This document shows, in pieces, positions 1-12,099 of a stretch of DNA of 64,000 bases (positions within the stretch are counted from its first letter, which is position 1; each line of letters begins with the position of its first letter). The position numbers and the translations under genes are program-made. The stretch is from the NCBI RefSeq assembly GCF_036884845.1, contig NZ_CP145732.1, positions 868,001-932,000 of the forward strand, read 5' to 3'. The notes under the pieces were generated by a model that searched no databases, was not told the origin of the DNA, and saw nothing but the letters and a program-made list of their open reading frames with translations. The stretch comes from Pseudomonas sp. MAG733B (GTDB taxonomy: Bacteria; Pseudomonadota; Gammaproteobacteria; Pseudomonadales; Pseudomonadaceae).

Positions 1-1624
1 CGGCTACCACATCAACATCGTGGATACCCCGGGCCACGCCGACTTCGGCGGCGAAGTTGAACGCGTAATGTCGATGGTCGACTCCGTTCTGCTGCTGGTT
101 GACGCCCAAGACGGCCCTATGCCGCAAACCCGTTTCGTGACCAAGAAGGCATTCGAAGCCGGCCTGCGTCCAATCGTGGTCATCAACAAGGTTGACCGTC
201 CAGGCGCGCGTCCGGACTGGGTTCTGGATCAGATCTTCGACCTGTTCGACAACCTGGGTGCTACCGAAGAACAGCTGGACTTCAAAGTGGTTTACGCCTC
301 TGCCCTGAACGGTATTGCTGGTCTTGACCACACCGCCATGGCTGAAGACATGACCCCGCTGTACCAGTCGATCATCGACGACGTACCAGCACCGAAAGTT
401 GACCGTGACGGCCCGTTCCAGATGCAAATCTCGGCACTGGACTACAACAGCTTCCTGGGTGTCATCGGCGTTGGCCGTATTGCTCGTGGTCGCATCAAGC
501 CAAACACTCCGGTTGTCGCTATCGACGCCGATGGCAAGAAGCGTACCGGCCGTATCCTGAAGCTGATGGGTCACCACGGTCTGCACCGCATCGACGTTGA
601 AGAAGCAGCTGCGGGCGACATCGTCTGCATCAGCGGCTTCGACCAGCTGTTCATCTCCGACACTCTGTGCGATCCACTGAACGTCGAAGCGATGAAGCCG
701 CTGACCGTTGACGAACCTACCGTATCGATGACCTTCCAGGTTAACGACTCGCCGTTCTGCGGCCGTGAAGGCAAGTTCGTCACCAGCCGTAACATCAAGG
801 AACGTCTGGACAAAGAGCTGCTGTACAACGTTGCTCTGCGCGTTGAAGAAGGCGACTCGGCTGACAAGTTCAAAGTGTCCGGCCGTGGTGAGCTGCACCT
901 CTCCGTACTGATCGAAACCATGCGTCGCGAAGGCTTCGAAATGGGTGTTGGTCGTCCTGAAGTGATCATCCGCATGGTTGATGGCGTCAAGCACGAACCG
1001 TACGAAAACGTGACCATCGACCTGCCGGAAGAATCCCAGGGCGCGATCATGGAACAAATGGGCCTGCGTAAAGGCGATCTGACCAACATGGTTCCGGATG
1101 GCAAGGGCCGTGTGCGCCTTGAGTACAACATCCCGGCCCGTGGCCTGATCGGTTTCCGTAACGAGTTCCTGACCCTGACCTCCGGTGGCGGCATCCTGAC
1201 TTCGATCTTCGATCGTTACGACGCGATGAAGTCCGGTGACATGTCCGGCCGTCAGAACGGTGTTCTGGTTTCGGTTGCTACCGGTAAGGCTCTGACCTAC
1301 TCGCTGGAAACCCTGCAGGCTCGTGGCAAGCTGTTCGTTGAACACGGCCAGGATATCTACGAAGGTCAAATCGTTGGCTTGAACAGCCGCGACAACGACC
1401 TGGGTGTAAACCCAACCAAAGGCAAGAAGCTCGACAACATGCGTGCTTCGGGTAAAGACGAAACCATCGCTCTGGTTCCGCCTGTCAAGTTCACTCTGGA
1501 GCAAGCTCTGGAGTTCGTACAGGAAGACGAGCTGTGTGAAGTCACTCCTAAGTCCATCCGTCTTCGCAAGAAGATCCTGGGTGAAAGCGAGCGTACCCGC
1601 GCTGCGAAGAAGTCCGGTAACTAA
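1..1624 (+). CDS. typA: Ribosome-associated GTPase TypA/BipA, 5'-truncated by window edge
   Basis: Translational GTPase of the EF-G/LepA class that binds the ribosome and supports growth under stress and low temperature. The reading frame is open from base 2, and about 540 residues are visible of a protein usually near 605, so the P-loop and switch I lie outside the window. The first visible residues contain the G3 motif DTPGHAD, followed by the G4 motif NKVDRP. The EF-G-like domains follow, and the basic C-terminal domain contains [20 protein letters not shown], a stretch characteristic of TypA. The stop codon is followed closely by a strong hairpin terminator. Identification is secure. The start cannot be assigned here. 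Confidence 0.97.
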   Translation, partial: GYHINIVDTPGHADFGGEVERVMSMVDSVLLLVDAQDGPMPQTRFVTKKAFEAGLRPIVVINKVDRPGARPDWVLDQIFDLFDNLGATEEQLDFKVVYASALNGIAGLDHTAMAEDMTPLYQSIIDDVPAPKVDRDGPFQMQISALDYNSFLGVIGVGRIARGRIKPNTPVVAIDADGKKRTGRILKLMGHHGLHRIDVEEAAAGDIVCISGFDQLFISDTLCDPLNVEAMKPLTVDEPTVSMTFQVNDSPFCGREGKFVTSRNIKERLDKELLYNVALRVEEGDSADKFKVSGRGELHLSVLIETMRREGFEMGVGRPEVIIRMVDGVKHEPYENVTIDLPEESQGAIMEQMGLRKGDLTNMVPDGKGRVRLEYNIPARGLIGFRNEFLTLTSGGGILTSIFDRYDAMKSGDMSGRQNGVLVSVATGKALTYSLETLQARGKLFVEHGQDIYEGQIVGLNSRDNDLGVNPTKGKKLDNMRASGKDETIALVPPVKFTLEQALEFVQEDELCEVTPKSIRLRKKILGESERTRAAKKSGN

Positions 1625-1642
1625 GTCATTTAGTTAGCTGGC

Positions 1643-1684
1643 AAAAAAACGCCCCCGACCGCAAGGCCGGGGGCGTTTTTGTTT
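1643..1684 (+). terminator. Rho-independent terminator of typA
   Basis: A GC-rich stem starts about 25 bases after the typA stop. GCCCCCG pairs with CGGGGGC across a short loop, flanked by an A-tract on the left and a T-tract on the right, so it could also work from the opposite direction. Confidence 0.9.
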
Positions 1685-1706
1685 GTCTGGGGTTTGTGCG
1701 GGACCT

Positions 1707-1800
1707 TGTGGCGAGGGAGCTTGCTCCCGCTCGGCTGCGCAGCAGTCGTAAAATCTTGGGGTCGCTTCGCAACCCAGCGGGAGCAAGCTCCCTCGCCACA
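1707..1800. repeat. REPIN-type inverted repeat (GTGGCGAGGGAGC family)
   Basis: Two arms of about 25 bases, TGTGGCGAGGGAGCTTGCTC and its reverse complement, enclose a spacer of about 45 bases. The layout matches the paired REP elements (REPINs) known from Pseudomonas fluorescens genomes. It sits between the convergent typA and YkgJ-like genes. Confidence 0.85.
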
Positions 1801-1816
1801 GTTAATGCAATGCGGA

Positions 1817-2254
1817 TCAGAACCGCTCGATCGATCGAGAATTCCGCTCGCGCTCCACTTCCTTCGGCTTGTACGCGCAATACCCCGGCCGTGGGCCGAT
1901 TTTCGGGTGGTTGCGGCAAGTATCCGGGCGCTTTTCATAAATAGTGCACAGACGGCTCTTACGATCCAGGTAGTAGCAATCATTGTTGCTCATGCGCTGG
2001 AGTGTGAAGATTCCTGACTTCTGGTTGAAACGCTCGACCAAACCTTCCTTTTGCAGGCGCTTGGCGATGTTCTTTGGCGGGTCACCCAGCTCGAATTCAT
2101 CGACGACGCCGATACGGACCAGATCCTTGATCTTGACCTCGACCGGCAGGGTGCAGCAACTGGACATGCACGAGCCGCACATCGGGGCGGAGTACTTGGC
2201 CCAGGTATCGAGTCGGTCGATCTCCGCGGCGGCGATCAGGTTCGGCTTCATCAT
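1817..2254 (-). CDS. YkgJ-family cysteine-cluster protein
   Basis: Small soluble protein (145 aa) of the YkgJ/zinc- or iron-chelating cysteine-cluster family, whose biochemical role is not established. An N-terminal cluster Cys26, Cys29, Cys33 and Cys34 (PMCGSCMSSCC) is followed by CYYLDRKSRLCTIYEKRPDTC and a final Cys in the C-terminal third, the usual spaced pattern of this family. The start could be either of two adjacent Met codons (MMKP). It is convergent with typA and divergent from glgP, so it is probably transcribed alone. The metal-binding role is inferred from family knowledge, not shown. Confidence 0.8.
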   Translation of the reverse strand: MMKPNLIAAAEIDRLDTWAKYSAPMCGSCMSSCCTLPVEVKIKDLVRIGVVDEFELGDPPKNIAKRLQKEGLVERFNQKSGIFTLQRMSNNDCYYLDRKSRLCTIYEKRPDTCRNHPKIGPRPGYCAYKPKEVERERNSRSIERF

Positions 2255-2511
2255 CGGTTGTTACCAGCGTGTGCATCAGGGCGCGCGATCATACCGGGAC
2301 TGGTGGATTTTTGAACAACCTTTCGCCAGATTTTTTTCTTTGCTGCCTCACAACACCGTTAATCCGGCACGGCCCCTGCATTGATTCAGGCACATGACAA
2401 TGTATTGCCGACCCGATTCGCACTAACAGGAAAAACTGCCGAACCAGAGCCTCTACCGCCTGTCAGACCGTCTAGGCTCAGACAACTCCAAGCTCGCTCG
2501 AGGTCCTATCG

Positions 2512-4962
<2,451 letters not shown>

Positions 4963-4995
4963 GTCTTCGGTCGGATCGATATACTGGCGCGCCGC

Positions 4996-5077
4996 AAAAG
5001 ATCGCAGCCTTCGGCAGCTCCTACAGGATCGCGTATTAAAGCGCTTTTGTAGGAGCTGCCGAAGGCTGCGATCTTTT
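4996..5077. repeat. Long inverted repeat (AAAGATCGCAGCC family)
   Basis: Perfect 30-base arms at 4996-5025 and 5048-5077 begin with AAAAGATCGCAGCCTTCGGC and are separated by about 22 bases. The same family, with CTCGTTTCACTCGACAG in the middle of the arm, recurs at 47443-47530. It lies between glgP and the DUF2339 gene and may form a strong RNA hairpin at the end of the glgP transcript. Confidence 0.85.
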
Positions 5078-5125
5078 GTCTGTGGCTACGCTAATCTTTC
5101 TGGATTGCGCTCAAGGATATCGACC

Positions 5126-8100
5126 ATGCAATGGATGTTGATGCTGATTGGCCTGGTGCTGGGCTGGATACTCGATGAGTCTTTCGGCGATGCGCTGCTG
5201 GGCGCTTTGCTCGGGTTGGCGATCGGTCAGGCCTTTCGTATCGGCAAATTGGCTTCGCAGGCCGACGAGCAACGCCGCTTGTTGGAGAGGGCGCAGGTTG
5301 CGTTGCATGGCGTGGAGCAGCGTTTGGCCGTATTGGAACTACCCGGTTTCACTGCCCCTGAAACCCTTGAACCTGATATCAGTGAATCCGTTCCGGCACC
5401 TGAGATCATCGTCGCGCAATCCCCTATCGAAACGCCTGAACTGATCTGGGAACTGCCTCCCGACCCCGTCGATGCCTGGAAACCCGAACCGGTCACCCGC
5501 GAGCAGCAACAACCGGCCATCCCGAGCGGCCCCAACTTCATCGAGCGCGCCATCAACGGCGCTCGCGCCTGGCTGTTCGGCGGCAACACGGTGTTGCGGG
5601 TCGGCGTGGTGTTGTTGTTCCTCGGTTTGGCCTTTTTGTTGCGCTATGCCACCGAAGGTGTGGTGGTGCCGATCGAGTTGCGTTACGCCGGTGTCGCGGC
5701 GGCGGCGCTGGGCCTGCTTGGTCTCGGTTGGTGGCTGCGATCGCGAAACAATAATTACGCGTTGATGCTGCAGGGCGCCGGGGTCGCGGTGTTGTACCTG
5801 ACGGTGTTTGCGGCGATGCGCTTGCATCCGCTTATCGATCCTTCGGCGGCGTTTGGGCTGCTGGTCGCGGTGACGGTGTTTTCGGCAATTCTCGCCATCA
5901 CCCAAGACTCCTTGGGACTGGCCTCAGTGGCAGCATTGGGCGGCTTCGCCGCGCCCATCCTGGCCTCCACCGGCAGCGGAAGCCACGTGGCGTTGTTCAG
6001 CTATTTCGCCTTGCTCAACGCCGGCATCCTTGGCATCGCCTGGTTCAAGGCCTGGCGCCTGCTGAACGTGATCGGCTTCGTCGGCACGTTCGGCATCGGT
6101 TTCGCCTGGGGTGCACGGTCCTATACGCCGGAGCTGTTGTGGAGCACCGAGCCGTTCCTGATCCTGTTCTTCCTGATGTATCTGGCCATCGGTCTGTTGT
6201 TCGCCCGACGCAAGCTGCTGGAAATGGGCGATGCACCTGAGGATGGCAGCCGCGAGGCGCTGCTGCACTGGTCGGCGCGCAAGGGTGACTACGTCGACGG
6301 CACGCTACTGTTCGGTCCGCCCTTGGTGGGCTTCGGTTTGCAGTTCGCGCTGGTGCAGCATCTGGAGTTCGGCGCAGCGTTCAGTGCCTTGGCGCTGGGC
6401 ATCATTTACATGGGCCTGGCCCGTTTGCTGTTCGCCGGTCGTACGTTGCTGCTGGCGGAAACCTGCCTGGCCCTGGGCGTGATCTTCACCAGCCTGGCGA
6501 TTCCCCTGGGGCTCGATGCGCGCTGGACCACCGCCGCATGGGCAGTGGAGGGCGCGGGGATCTTGTGGCTGGGCCTGCGTCAGCAACGAGCGTTGGCCCG
6601 AGCCTTTGCCTTGCTGCTGCAACTGGGCTCGGCGCTGGCGTTTCTCAGCGAGTTGCGCGATGGGCAGAGCAGCCTGCTCGAAGGCGCACCGTTGGGTGCG
6701 CTGATGTTGGGTATCGCGCTGCTGTTCAGTTTCTATCAGTTGCATAAAGCGCAGCCCGAGCAGACGTCGGCATGGGAGCGCAAAGGCCTGCCGGTGTTGG
6801 CGTGTCTCGGCCTGTCGTTCCTCTACCTGCTGGCGCCGCTGTTTTTCTTCGCCCATGGCACGGCGATCAGTTGGGCATTGGCCGGGTTAGTCACGTTGCT
6901 GGTCGGTTTGCGCCTGCGTTCGCGGACATTTGTCTTCACTGCTTTCGCTGTGCAGTGGCTGGGTGGTGCGTTGTTCCTGGTCGCCGAACCCATGCTCGAT
7001 GAAGGCTTGCGTCCATTGGCCCATGGCGAATTCTGGACGCCGTTGGTGCTCGGTGTGGCGGGGTTGGTCGGGGCCTGGCGCTTGCAGCTCGCCAGCCTTG
7101 CCGGGCTGAGTGCGCAACGCTTGTCCCAGGCATTGCTGGTGTGGGGCGCAGGCTGGTGGGCGCTGGCGTGGGTCAGTGAAGTGCTGCGCTTTGCCCCGTT
7201 GTCCTTGCAGGCGACGCTGCTGCTGGCTGTCGCGACCTTGAGTGTTGCGTTGTGGACCGTGCTGGCGCTGCGCCTGAAATGGCCATCGCTGGGGCTGCTT
7301 TGCACCGTGCTGATCCCGGCGGCCGGGCTGGTGTTGCTCGCAGCCTGGCATTCGCGCTATCACCCGGCGGCCAGCTTCGGCTGGTTGGCGTGGATAGCGG
7401 TGTTCGTCGTGCATTTCATCTCGCTGCGACGCTTGGCGCCGATGCTCCCTGCGTGGGTGCTCAGTACCGCCCATGTGCTCGGTTGCTGGCTGCTGATCGG
7501 CGTGCTGGCCCTGGAGTTGCGATACGGCTTGCTGCTGTTGTCCGAGCAATACAATGCCTGGCGCTGGCTGGGTTGGGCGATTTTGCCGAGCCTGTATCTG
7601 GTGTTGATGGCCGCGCCGCGTGCCTGGCCATGGCCGATATCGGAGTATTCCCGCGAATACCGCGTGTATGCCGCCGCGCCCTTGGCGTTGTTGATGCTGG
7701 GCTGGTTCTGGCTGGCCAACATCTTCAGTGACGGCTTGGCCGAGCCGCTGCCCTACGTGCCGCTGATCAACCCGCTGGAGCTGGGTTTGCTGTTTGCACT
7801 GTTCGGCGTTTACGTCTGGTTTCGCAGCGCCGTGTCGCAAGTCGAGCTGCGCCAGGATTTCGCCTCCTCCGCCACACAACTGATCGCTGGCGTCTCGCTG
7901 TTCGTGTTCTTTACTGCACTGGTGATGCGCACGGCTCATCACTGGAGCGGCGTGCCGTACGAACTCGATGCGCTGCTTGAATCGATGCGGGTGCAGGCCG
8001 GTCTGTCGATCGTCTGGACCTTGATGGCCTTGAGCTTGATGATCGGCGGCCATTTGCGTCATCGCCGCGAAGTCTGGCTGATCGGCGCGGCGCTGATCGG

Positions 8101-8290
8101 TGTGGTGGTGGCCAAATTGTTCTTTGTCGAATTGAGTAACCGCGGCGGACTGGCGCGGATCGTGTCGTTTATCGGCGTCGGCGTGTTGCTGCTGGTAGTG
8201 GGCTACTTCGCCCCGTTGCCGCCCAAGCGCGTCGAGGCTGTGCCGGAAGCTGAAAGACCGGCCCCGGAAACCGAAGGAGTGTCGTCTTGA
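5126..8290 (+). CDS. DUF2339 polytopic membrane protein
   Basis: Large integral membrane protein (1054 aa) of the DUF2339 family, function unknown. After an N-terminal hydrophobic segment (MQWMLMLIGLVLGW) and a short coiled-coil-like stretch (residues about 40-75) there is a Pro/Glu-rich linker to about residue 150. Then come more than twenty closely packed hydrophobic helices, many rich in Leu, Gly and Trp, to the C-terminus. The frame is open further upstream, but that part runs through the inverted repeat. ATG 5126 has AAGGAT 7 bases before it and is the credible start. Its stop overlaps the TTG start of the DUF3999 gene, so the two are translationally coupled and probably form one complex. 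Confidence 0.85.
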   Translation: MQWMLMLIGLVLGWILDESFGDALLGALLGLAIGQAFRIGKLASQADEQRRLLERAQVALHGVEQRLAVLELPGFTAPETLEPDISESVPAPEIIVAQSPIETPELIWELPPDPVDAWKPEPVTREQQQPAIPSGPNFIERAINGARAWLFGGNTVLRVGVVLLFLGLAFLLRYATEGVVVPIELRYAGVAAAALGLLGLGWWLRSRNNNYALMLQGAGVAVLYLTVFAAMRLHPLIDPSAAFGLLVAVTVFSAILAITQDSLGLASVAALGGFAAPILASTGSGSHVALFSYFALLNAGILGIAWFKAWRLLNVIGFVGTFGIGFAWGARSYTPELLWSTEPFLILFFLMYLAIGLLFARRKLLEMGDAPEDGSREALLHWSARKGDYVDGTLLFGPPLVGFGLQFALVQHLEFGAAFSALALGIIYMGLARLLFAGRTLLLAETCLALGVIFTSLAIPLGLDARWTTAAWAVEGAGILWLGLRQQRALARAFALLLQLGSALAFLSELRDGQSSLLEGAPLGALMLGIALLFSFYQLHKAQPEQTSAWERKGLPVLACLGLSFLYLLAPLFFFAHGTAISWALAGLVTLLVGLRLRSRTFVFTAFAVQWLGGALFLVAEPMLDEGLRPLAHGEFWTPLVLGVAGLVGAWRLQLASLAGLSAQRLSQALLVWGAGWWALAWVSEVLRFAPLSLQATLLLAVATLSVALWTVLALRLKWPSLGLLCTVLIPAAGLVLLAAWHSRYHPAASFGWLAWIAVFVVHFISLRRLAPMLPAWVLSTAHVLGCWLLIGVLALELRYGLLLLSEQYNAWRWLGWAILPSLYLVLMAAPRAWPWPISEYSREYRVYAAAPLALLMLGWFWLANIFSDGLAEPLPYVPLINPLELGLLFALFGVYVWFRSAVSQVELRQDFASSATQLIAGVSLFVFFTALVMRTAHHWSGVPYELDALLESMRVQAGLSIVWTLMALSLMIGGHLRHRREVWLIGAALIGVVVAKLFFVELSNRGGLARIVSFIGVGVLLLVVGYFAPLPPKRVEAVPEAERPAPETEGVSS

Positions 8291-9651
8291 GTCAGAAGCT
8301 GAACCTATGCTGGTTGGGCGCTGTTGCGATGGGCATGGCGCTGACAGCCGTTGCTCAGGAAAAACCGGCGGACTTCGCCACGCAGGTAGCGTTGTCGGTG
8401 AGTGGTGAAGGCCCTTGGTATCGCCTCGAATTGCCGCTGGCCGTGCAACTGAATGCACGGCAAAGCGACCTCAGTGATGTGCGCGTCTTCAATGCTGCCG
8501 GCGACCAGCAGGCTTACGCCCTGGCCCGCGAAACTGCGCAGACCGACGCCAACCGCACACTGACCGACGTCAAATGGTTCCCGCTGTACAACTCGGCAGA
8601 CGCCACCGAGCGCGCGCCGAGCGTGCGGGTGCAATCGAGTGCCAACGGCACGCTGGTCGAAGTGCAGCCCTCCAGTCAGCTGGAGGCAGGCGAAGAAGAG
8701 TTGCGTGGCTGGCTGCTCGACGCCAGCGGAATCAAAGCACCGTTGCAGCAGTTGATCCTCGACTGGACCAGCGAGCGCGACGGTTTCCAGCGATTTACCA
8801 TCGAGGCCAGCGACGATTTACAGCATTGGCAGTCGTGGGGCGAAGGGCAGGTCGCGCGGCTGACCTTTGCCGATGAACGGGTCGAGCAGCACGAAGTCGG
8901 CCTGCCGGGGCAGTCGGCGCGTTACTTGCGTTTGTTATGGGAAACGCCGCAAACGGCGCCGACCCTGACGTCGGCGCAACTGCAAAACAACCGCAGCCTG
9001 CCGTTGCCGTTGGTCTGGTCGCAAGCGTTGGCCGGCAGCAGCGTGAAGGCCGGTGAGTACATCTGGCAACTGCCGATGGGCCTGAACGTCGAGCGTGTGC
9101 GGGTCGAGTTGGAACAGCCCAACAGCCTGGCGCCTGTAACCTTGTCGGGTCGCCGCGACAGCAGTCTGCCGTGGCAGGCGTTGAGCAGTGGTTTGCTCTA
9201 TCGCCTGACCCAGAATGGCCAGGACGTGGTGCAGAACGAATTGCAGTTGTCGGGGCAAATCGTGCAACAACTGAAGCTGACCGTGGACGAACGCGGCGGC
9301 GGTCTTGGAGCGCAAGCGCCAACGCTGAAGTTCGCCGTGCGCGCCACGCAATTGGTCTTTCTGGCCCGAGGCCCAGGGCCTTATACGCTGGCGCTGGGCA
9401 ATTCGACGGTCAAGGCGGCGAACCTGCCGTTGTCGACACTGATTCCGGATTACAACGCTGCGAAGCTGACGACGCTTGGCAGGGCTTCAGTCGATGGCGC
9501 GGTGGTGACGGCCTCGACTGCGGCGACAGTACCGGTTGCCGTGGGCACCGACTGGAAGAAATTCGGCCTGTGGGCGGTGTTGCTGCTTAGCGTGTTGTTC
9601 CTGGCGGCGATGGCGTTCAGTCTGCTGCGCAAGCCGCCGGTCAAACCCTGA
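8287..9651 (+). CDS. DUF3999 single-pass envelope protein, partner of DUF2339
   Basis: Predicted exported, membrane-anchored protein (454 aa). It begins with a TTG codon overlapping the upstream stop (TTGA). A signal peptide ends near AVAQ (about residue 24). A long beta-rich extracytoplasmic region follows, and one C-terminal helix (FGLWAVLLLSVLFLAAMAFS) is followed by a basic tail. Residues about 160-220 contain FTIEASDDLQHW and, further on, SARYLRLLWE, a pattern like that of F5/8-type C (discoidin) jelly-roll domains, so glycan or cell-surface binding is possible. That is my inference; the family itself has no assigned function. Coupling to the DUF2339 gene argues for joint action in the inner membrane and periplasm. 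Confidence 0.82.
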   Translation: MSQKLNLCWLGAVAMGMALTAVAQEKPADFATQVALSVSGEGPWYRLELPLAVQLNARQSDLSDVRVFNAAGDQQAYALARETAQTDANRTLTDVKWFPLYNSADATERAPSVRVQSSANGTLVEVQPSSQLEAGEEELRGWLLDASGIKAPLQQLILDWTSERDGFQRFTIEASDDLQHWQSWGEGQVARLTFADERVEQHEVGLPGQSARYLRLLWETPQTAPTLTSAQLQNNRSLPLPLVWSQALAGSSVKAGEYIWQLPMGLNVERVRVELEQPNSLAPVTLSGRRDSSLPWQALSSGLLYRLTQNGQDVVQNELQLSGQIVQQLKLTVDERGGGLGAQAPTLKFAVRATQLVFLARGPGPYTLALGNSTVKAANLPLSTLIPDYNAAKLTTLGRASVDGAVVTASTAATVPVAVGTDWKKFGLWAVLLLSVLFLAAMAFSLLRKPPVKP

Positions 9652-9663
9652 GAAATGCGTACT

Positions 9664-9695
9664 CCTTGTGGGAGCGAGCCTGCTCGCGATGGCGG
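9664..9695. repeat. Single REP half-site
   Basis: One arm of the common repeat (TGTGGGAGCGAGCCTGCTCG followed by CGATGGCGG) without the inverted partner nearby, in the DUF3999-fbp gap. Confidence 0.7.
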
Positions 9696-9844
9696 TTTAT
9701 CTGGCGGTAAAAATGTCCATTTCCTACTACGCTGAACCCCGCGCATGAACTCTCTTCAGCCGATCACGTCTGATAGGAGGAAATGCGCCCCGACTCGCGT
9801 TAAACTGCGCGGGTTTTTAGCCCCCCATTCCACCGGAGCCTTCC

Positions 9845-10855
9845 ATGTCCCGCGTTACCTTGAGTCGCTATTTGATTGAGCAGACCCGCAGCAACAACAC
9901 TCCTGCCGATCTGCGCTTCCTGATCGAAGTGGTGGCGCGTGCTTGCAAGGAGATCAACCACGCCGTGTCCAAAGGCGCCCTCGGCGGCGTTCTGGGCAGC
10001 ATGGGCACTGAAAACGTTCAGGGCGAAGTGCAGAAGAAACTCGACGTGATCTCCAACGAGATCCTGCTCGAAGCCAACGAATGGGGCGGTCACCTGGCCG
10101 GTATGGCGTCCGAAGAAATGGACAACGCCTACCAGATCCCGGGCAAATACCCGAAAGGCGCGTACCTGCTGGTATTCGACCCGTTGGACGGTTCGTCGAA
10201 CATCGACATCAACGCCCCGGTCGGCACGATCTTCTCGGTACTGCGTTGCCCGAACGAGTACCTGAGCCAGAACGAACCTTTGAATGAAAAGGCCTTCCTG
10301 CAGCCAGGCACCCAACAAGTCGCCGCCGGTTATGCGATCTATGGCCCACAGACCATGCTGATCCTGACCCTGGGCGACGGCGTGAAAGGCTTCACCCTGG
10401 ACCGTGAAATGGGCAGCTTCGTACTGACCCACGAAAACATCACCATTCCTGAAGCTACCCAGGAATTCGCCATCAACGCCTCCAACCAGCGTCACTGGGA
10501 AGCCCCGGTACAGCGCTACGTCGGCGAATTGCTGGCAGGCGATGAAGGCCCGCTGAAAAAGAACTACAACATGCGTTGGGTTGCCGCGATGGTTGCGGAC
10601 GTGCACCGCATCCTGACCCGTGGCGGTCTGTTCATGTACCCACGTGACAGCCGTGAGCCATCCAAGCCGGGCAAACTTCGCCTGATGTACGAAGCCAACC
10701 CGATGTCGTTCCTGGTGGAACAAGCGGGCGGCGCGTCCACCGACGGCCACCAGCGCATCCTCGACATCCAGCCAGAAGGCCTGCACCAGCGCGTAGCGGT
10801 GTTCCTCGGTTCGAAAGAAGAAGTTGCACGCGTCACGGCTTACCACAAGGAATAA
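9845..10855 (+). CDS. fbp: Fructose-1,6-bisphosphatase, class I
   Basis: Gluconeogenic phosphatase converting fructose 1,6-bisphosphate to fructose 6-phosphate, essential for growth on organic and amino acids. The 336-residue length is typical. The metal-binding signature [10 protein letters not shown] lies at about residues 112-121, and the substrate region [11 protein letters not shown] at about 259-269. The ATG start is preceded by CCGGAGCC. The next gene starts 3 bases after the stop, so DUF924 is probably cotranscribed. The enzyme fits a Pseudomonas that feeds carbon from amino acids, such as through the hut genes in this window, up to hexoses. Confidence 0.97.
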   Translation: MSRVTLSRYLIEQTRSNNTPADLRFLIEVVARACKEINHAVSKGALGGVLGSMGTENVQGEVQKKLDVISNEILLEANEWGGHLAGMASEEMDNAYQIPGKYPKGAYLLVFDPLDGSSNIDINAPVGTIFSVLRCPNEYLSQNEPLNEKAFLQPGTQQVAAGYAIYGPQTMLILTLGDGVKGFTLDREMGSFVLTHENITIPEATQEFAINASNQRHWEAPVQRYVGELLAGDEGPLKKNYNMRWVAAMVADVHRILTRGGLFMYPRDSREPSKPGKLRLMYEANPMSFLVEQAGGASTDGHQRILDIQPEGLHQRVAVFLGSKEEVARVTAYHKE

Positions 10856-10858
10856 ATC

Positions 10859-11461
10859 ATGAACGCGCCCTGGCAGCCGTTGCTCGATTGGTGGTTCGGT
10901 ACAGCCGAAACCTCCAGGGCAATCGCGGCTGACAAGGGCAAGTTGTGGTTCGGCAAGCGCGACAGCCAGGACCTCGAAGCGCGGACGCGTTTCGGGGACC
11001 AGGTCGAGCAGGCACTGGCCGGCGGATTGACCGAATGGGCGCAACGCCCCGAAGGTTGGCTGGCACTGGTGCTGTTGCTCGATCAACTCCCGCGAATGAT
11101 CTTTCGCGACTCCCCCAAATCCTTTTCCGGCGATCTCAGGGCGCAAGCGCTGGTGGCGCAAGGCATAGCCGCGGATTTCGATCGGCAGTTAAGGCCGATC
11201 CAGCGAGTGTTCATCTACCTGGTGTTCGAACACAGCGAGAACCTCGCGGTGCAGAACGAATGCATCTCGCGCTACATCGAGCTGGTGGCGCAACAGCCTG
11301 AAGTTGACCGGACTCTGTTTGCCGATTACCTGGATTACGCCGAGAAGCATCAGAAAGTGATTGCGCAGTTTGGACGGTTTCCGCATCGCAATGCGGTGTT
11401 GGGGCGGGAGTCTACGGCTGAGGAGTTGGTGTTTCTGTCGAAGCCGGGTTCACGGTTTTAG
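10859..11461 (+). CDS. DUF924 family protein
   Basis: Cytoplasmic, probably all-helical protein (200 aa) of the DUF924 family, unrelated to known enzymes by motif. Family-typical stretches are the N-terminal WWFGT, LWFGKRDSQD, LVLLLDQLPRMIFR and the C-terminal RFPHRNAVLGRESTAEE. It starts 3 bases after fbp and is likely in the same transcript. No function can be assigned from sequence. Confidence 0.85.
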   Translation: MNAPWQPLLDWWFGTAETSRAIAADKGKLWFGKRDSQDLEARTRFGDQVEQALAGGLTEWAQRPEGWLALVLLLDQLPRMIFRDSPKSFSGDLRAQALVAQGIAADFDRQLRPIQRVFIYLVFEHSENLAVQNECISRYIELVAQQPEVDRTLFADYLDYAEKHQKVIAQFGRFPHRNAVLGRESTAEELVFLSKPGSRF

Positions 11462-11474
11462 CGATTGTCCAAGC

Positions 11475-11807
11475 TCACGTGTTCCCTTGAAGCAGTCGCT
11501 TCATGAGCAGCGCGGGTAGACTTTTTCGCGAATCAGCAATGATGTGGATGTAAACGGTTTGCTCCCGAACTTCATATATGACTCGGTTCATACCTGAGAG
11601 GACTTGCCGGTATTGACTGAGATTGAGCTTCTCGATTTCTTCTGGGATCGATCCTGAATAAGGCTGCAATCCCAAATGACGGATAGCAGTCTTGAGGCTG
11701 GCATAGGTGGTTTGCCAGGTTTGGGTAGAGAACTGTTTGACTAGATAAGCGCGAAGTTCTTTCAAGTCGGTTTCGGCGGACTGAAGAATGACGACCTTCA
11801 AACTCAT
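11475..11807 (-). CDS. ParE/RelE-superfamily toxin
   Basis: Small basic protein (110 aa) with the RelE/ParE fold pattern: N-terminal strand KVVILQSAETDLKELRAYL, central YSGSIPEEIEKLNLSQYRQ, and C-terminal strands NRVIYEVREQTVYIHIIADSRKS. Family members either inhibit gyrase (ParE) or cut mRNA (RelE); the ParE-like subgroup fits better but is not proven. It overlaps the upstream antitoxin gene by 4 bases, the usual antitoxin-first arrangement. The coding sequence is visibly richer in A+T than its neighbours and it faces DUF924 tail to tail, consistent with acquisition as a module. Confidence 0.85.
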   Translation of the reverse strand: MSLKVVILQSAETDLKELRAYLVKQFSTQTWQTTYASLKTAIRHLGLQPYSGSIPEEIEKLNLSQYRQVLSGMNRVIYEVREQTVYIHIIADSRKSLPALLMKRLLQGNT

Positions 11808-12076
11808 TGATGGTCAGCCCCGTCCAATTCAGCGAAGACATCTTCGACGTCGCGAAACTTACCTTCTTCAATTTCGCGATTACCCATCGCCAGAAGCTTT
11901 AGCAAGGCCATTGTGTCTTCTTGCTCTTCGAAGCTTTTCACGTCCATGACTACCAGCTTCGCTTCTCCGTTTTGGGTGATCACCAACGGCTCTCGGCTCT
12001 CTGTGAGTTGTTTGACGATTTCGGCGGTATGACTTTTCAGGTAGCTGATCGGTTTGATTTGAGATGAAAGCTTCAT
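11804..12076 (-). CDS. Phd/YefM-family antitoxin
   Basis: Antitoxin (90 aa) whose N-terminal half, KPISYLKSHTAEIVKQL then PLVITQNGEAKLVVMD, is the classic Phd/YefM DNA-binding dimer pattern. The acidic C-terminal half (EEGKFRDVEDVFAELD) should wrap the toxin. It is first in a two-gene operon with the ParE-like toxin. Antitoxins of this family repress their own promoter, and a dyad upstream (12100-12128) is a plausible operator. Confidence 0.86.
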   Translation of the reverse strand: MKLSSQIKPISYLKSHTAEIVKQLTESREPLVITQNGEAKLVVMDVKSFEEQEDTMALLKLLAMGNREIEEGKFRDVEDVFAELDGADHQ

Positions 12077-12099
12077 GGGATAAGCCGCTTCAAGTTGAG

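Noticed and set aside
6887..8458. 523-codon antisense frame within the DUF2339 gene
   Set aside because: The plus strand encodes a coherent series of membrane helices and coupled start, while the antisense product is Gln/His/Arg-rich without motifs.
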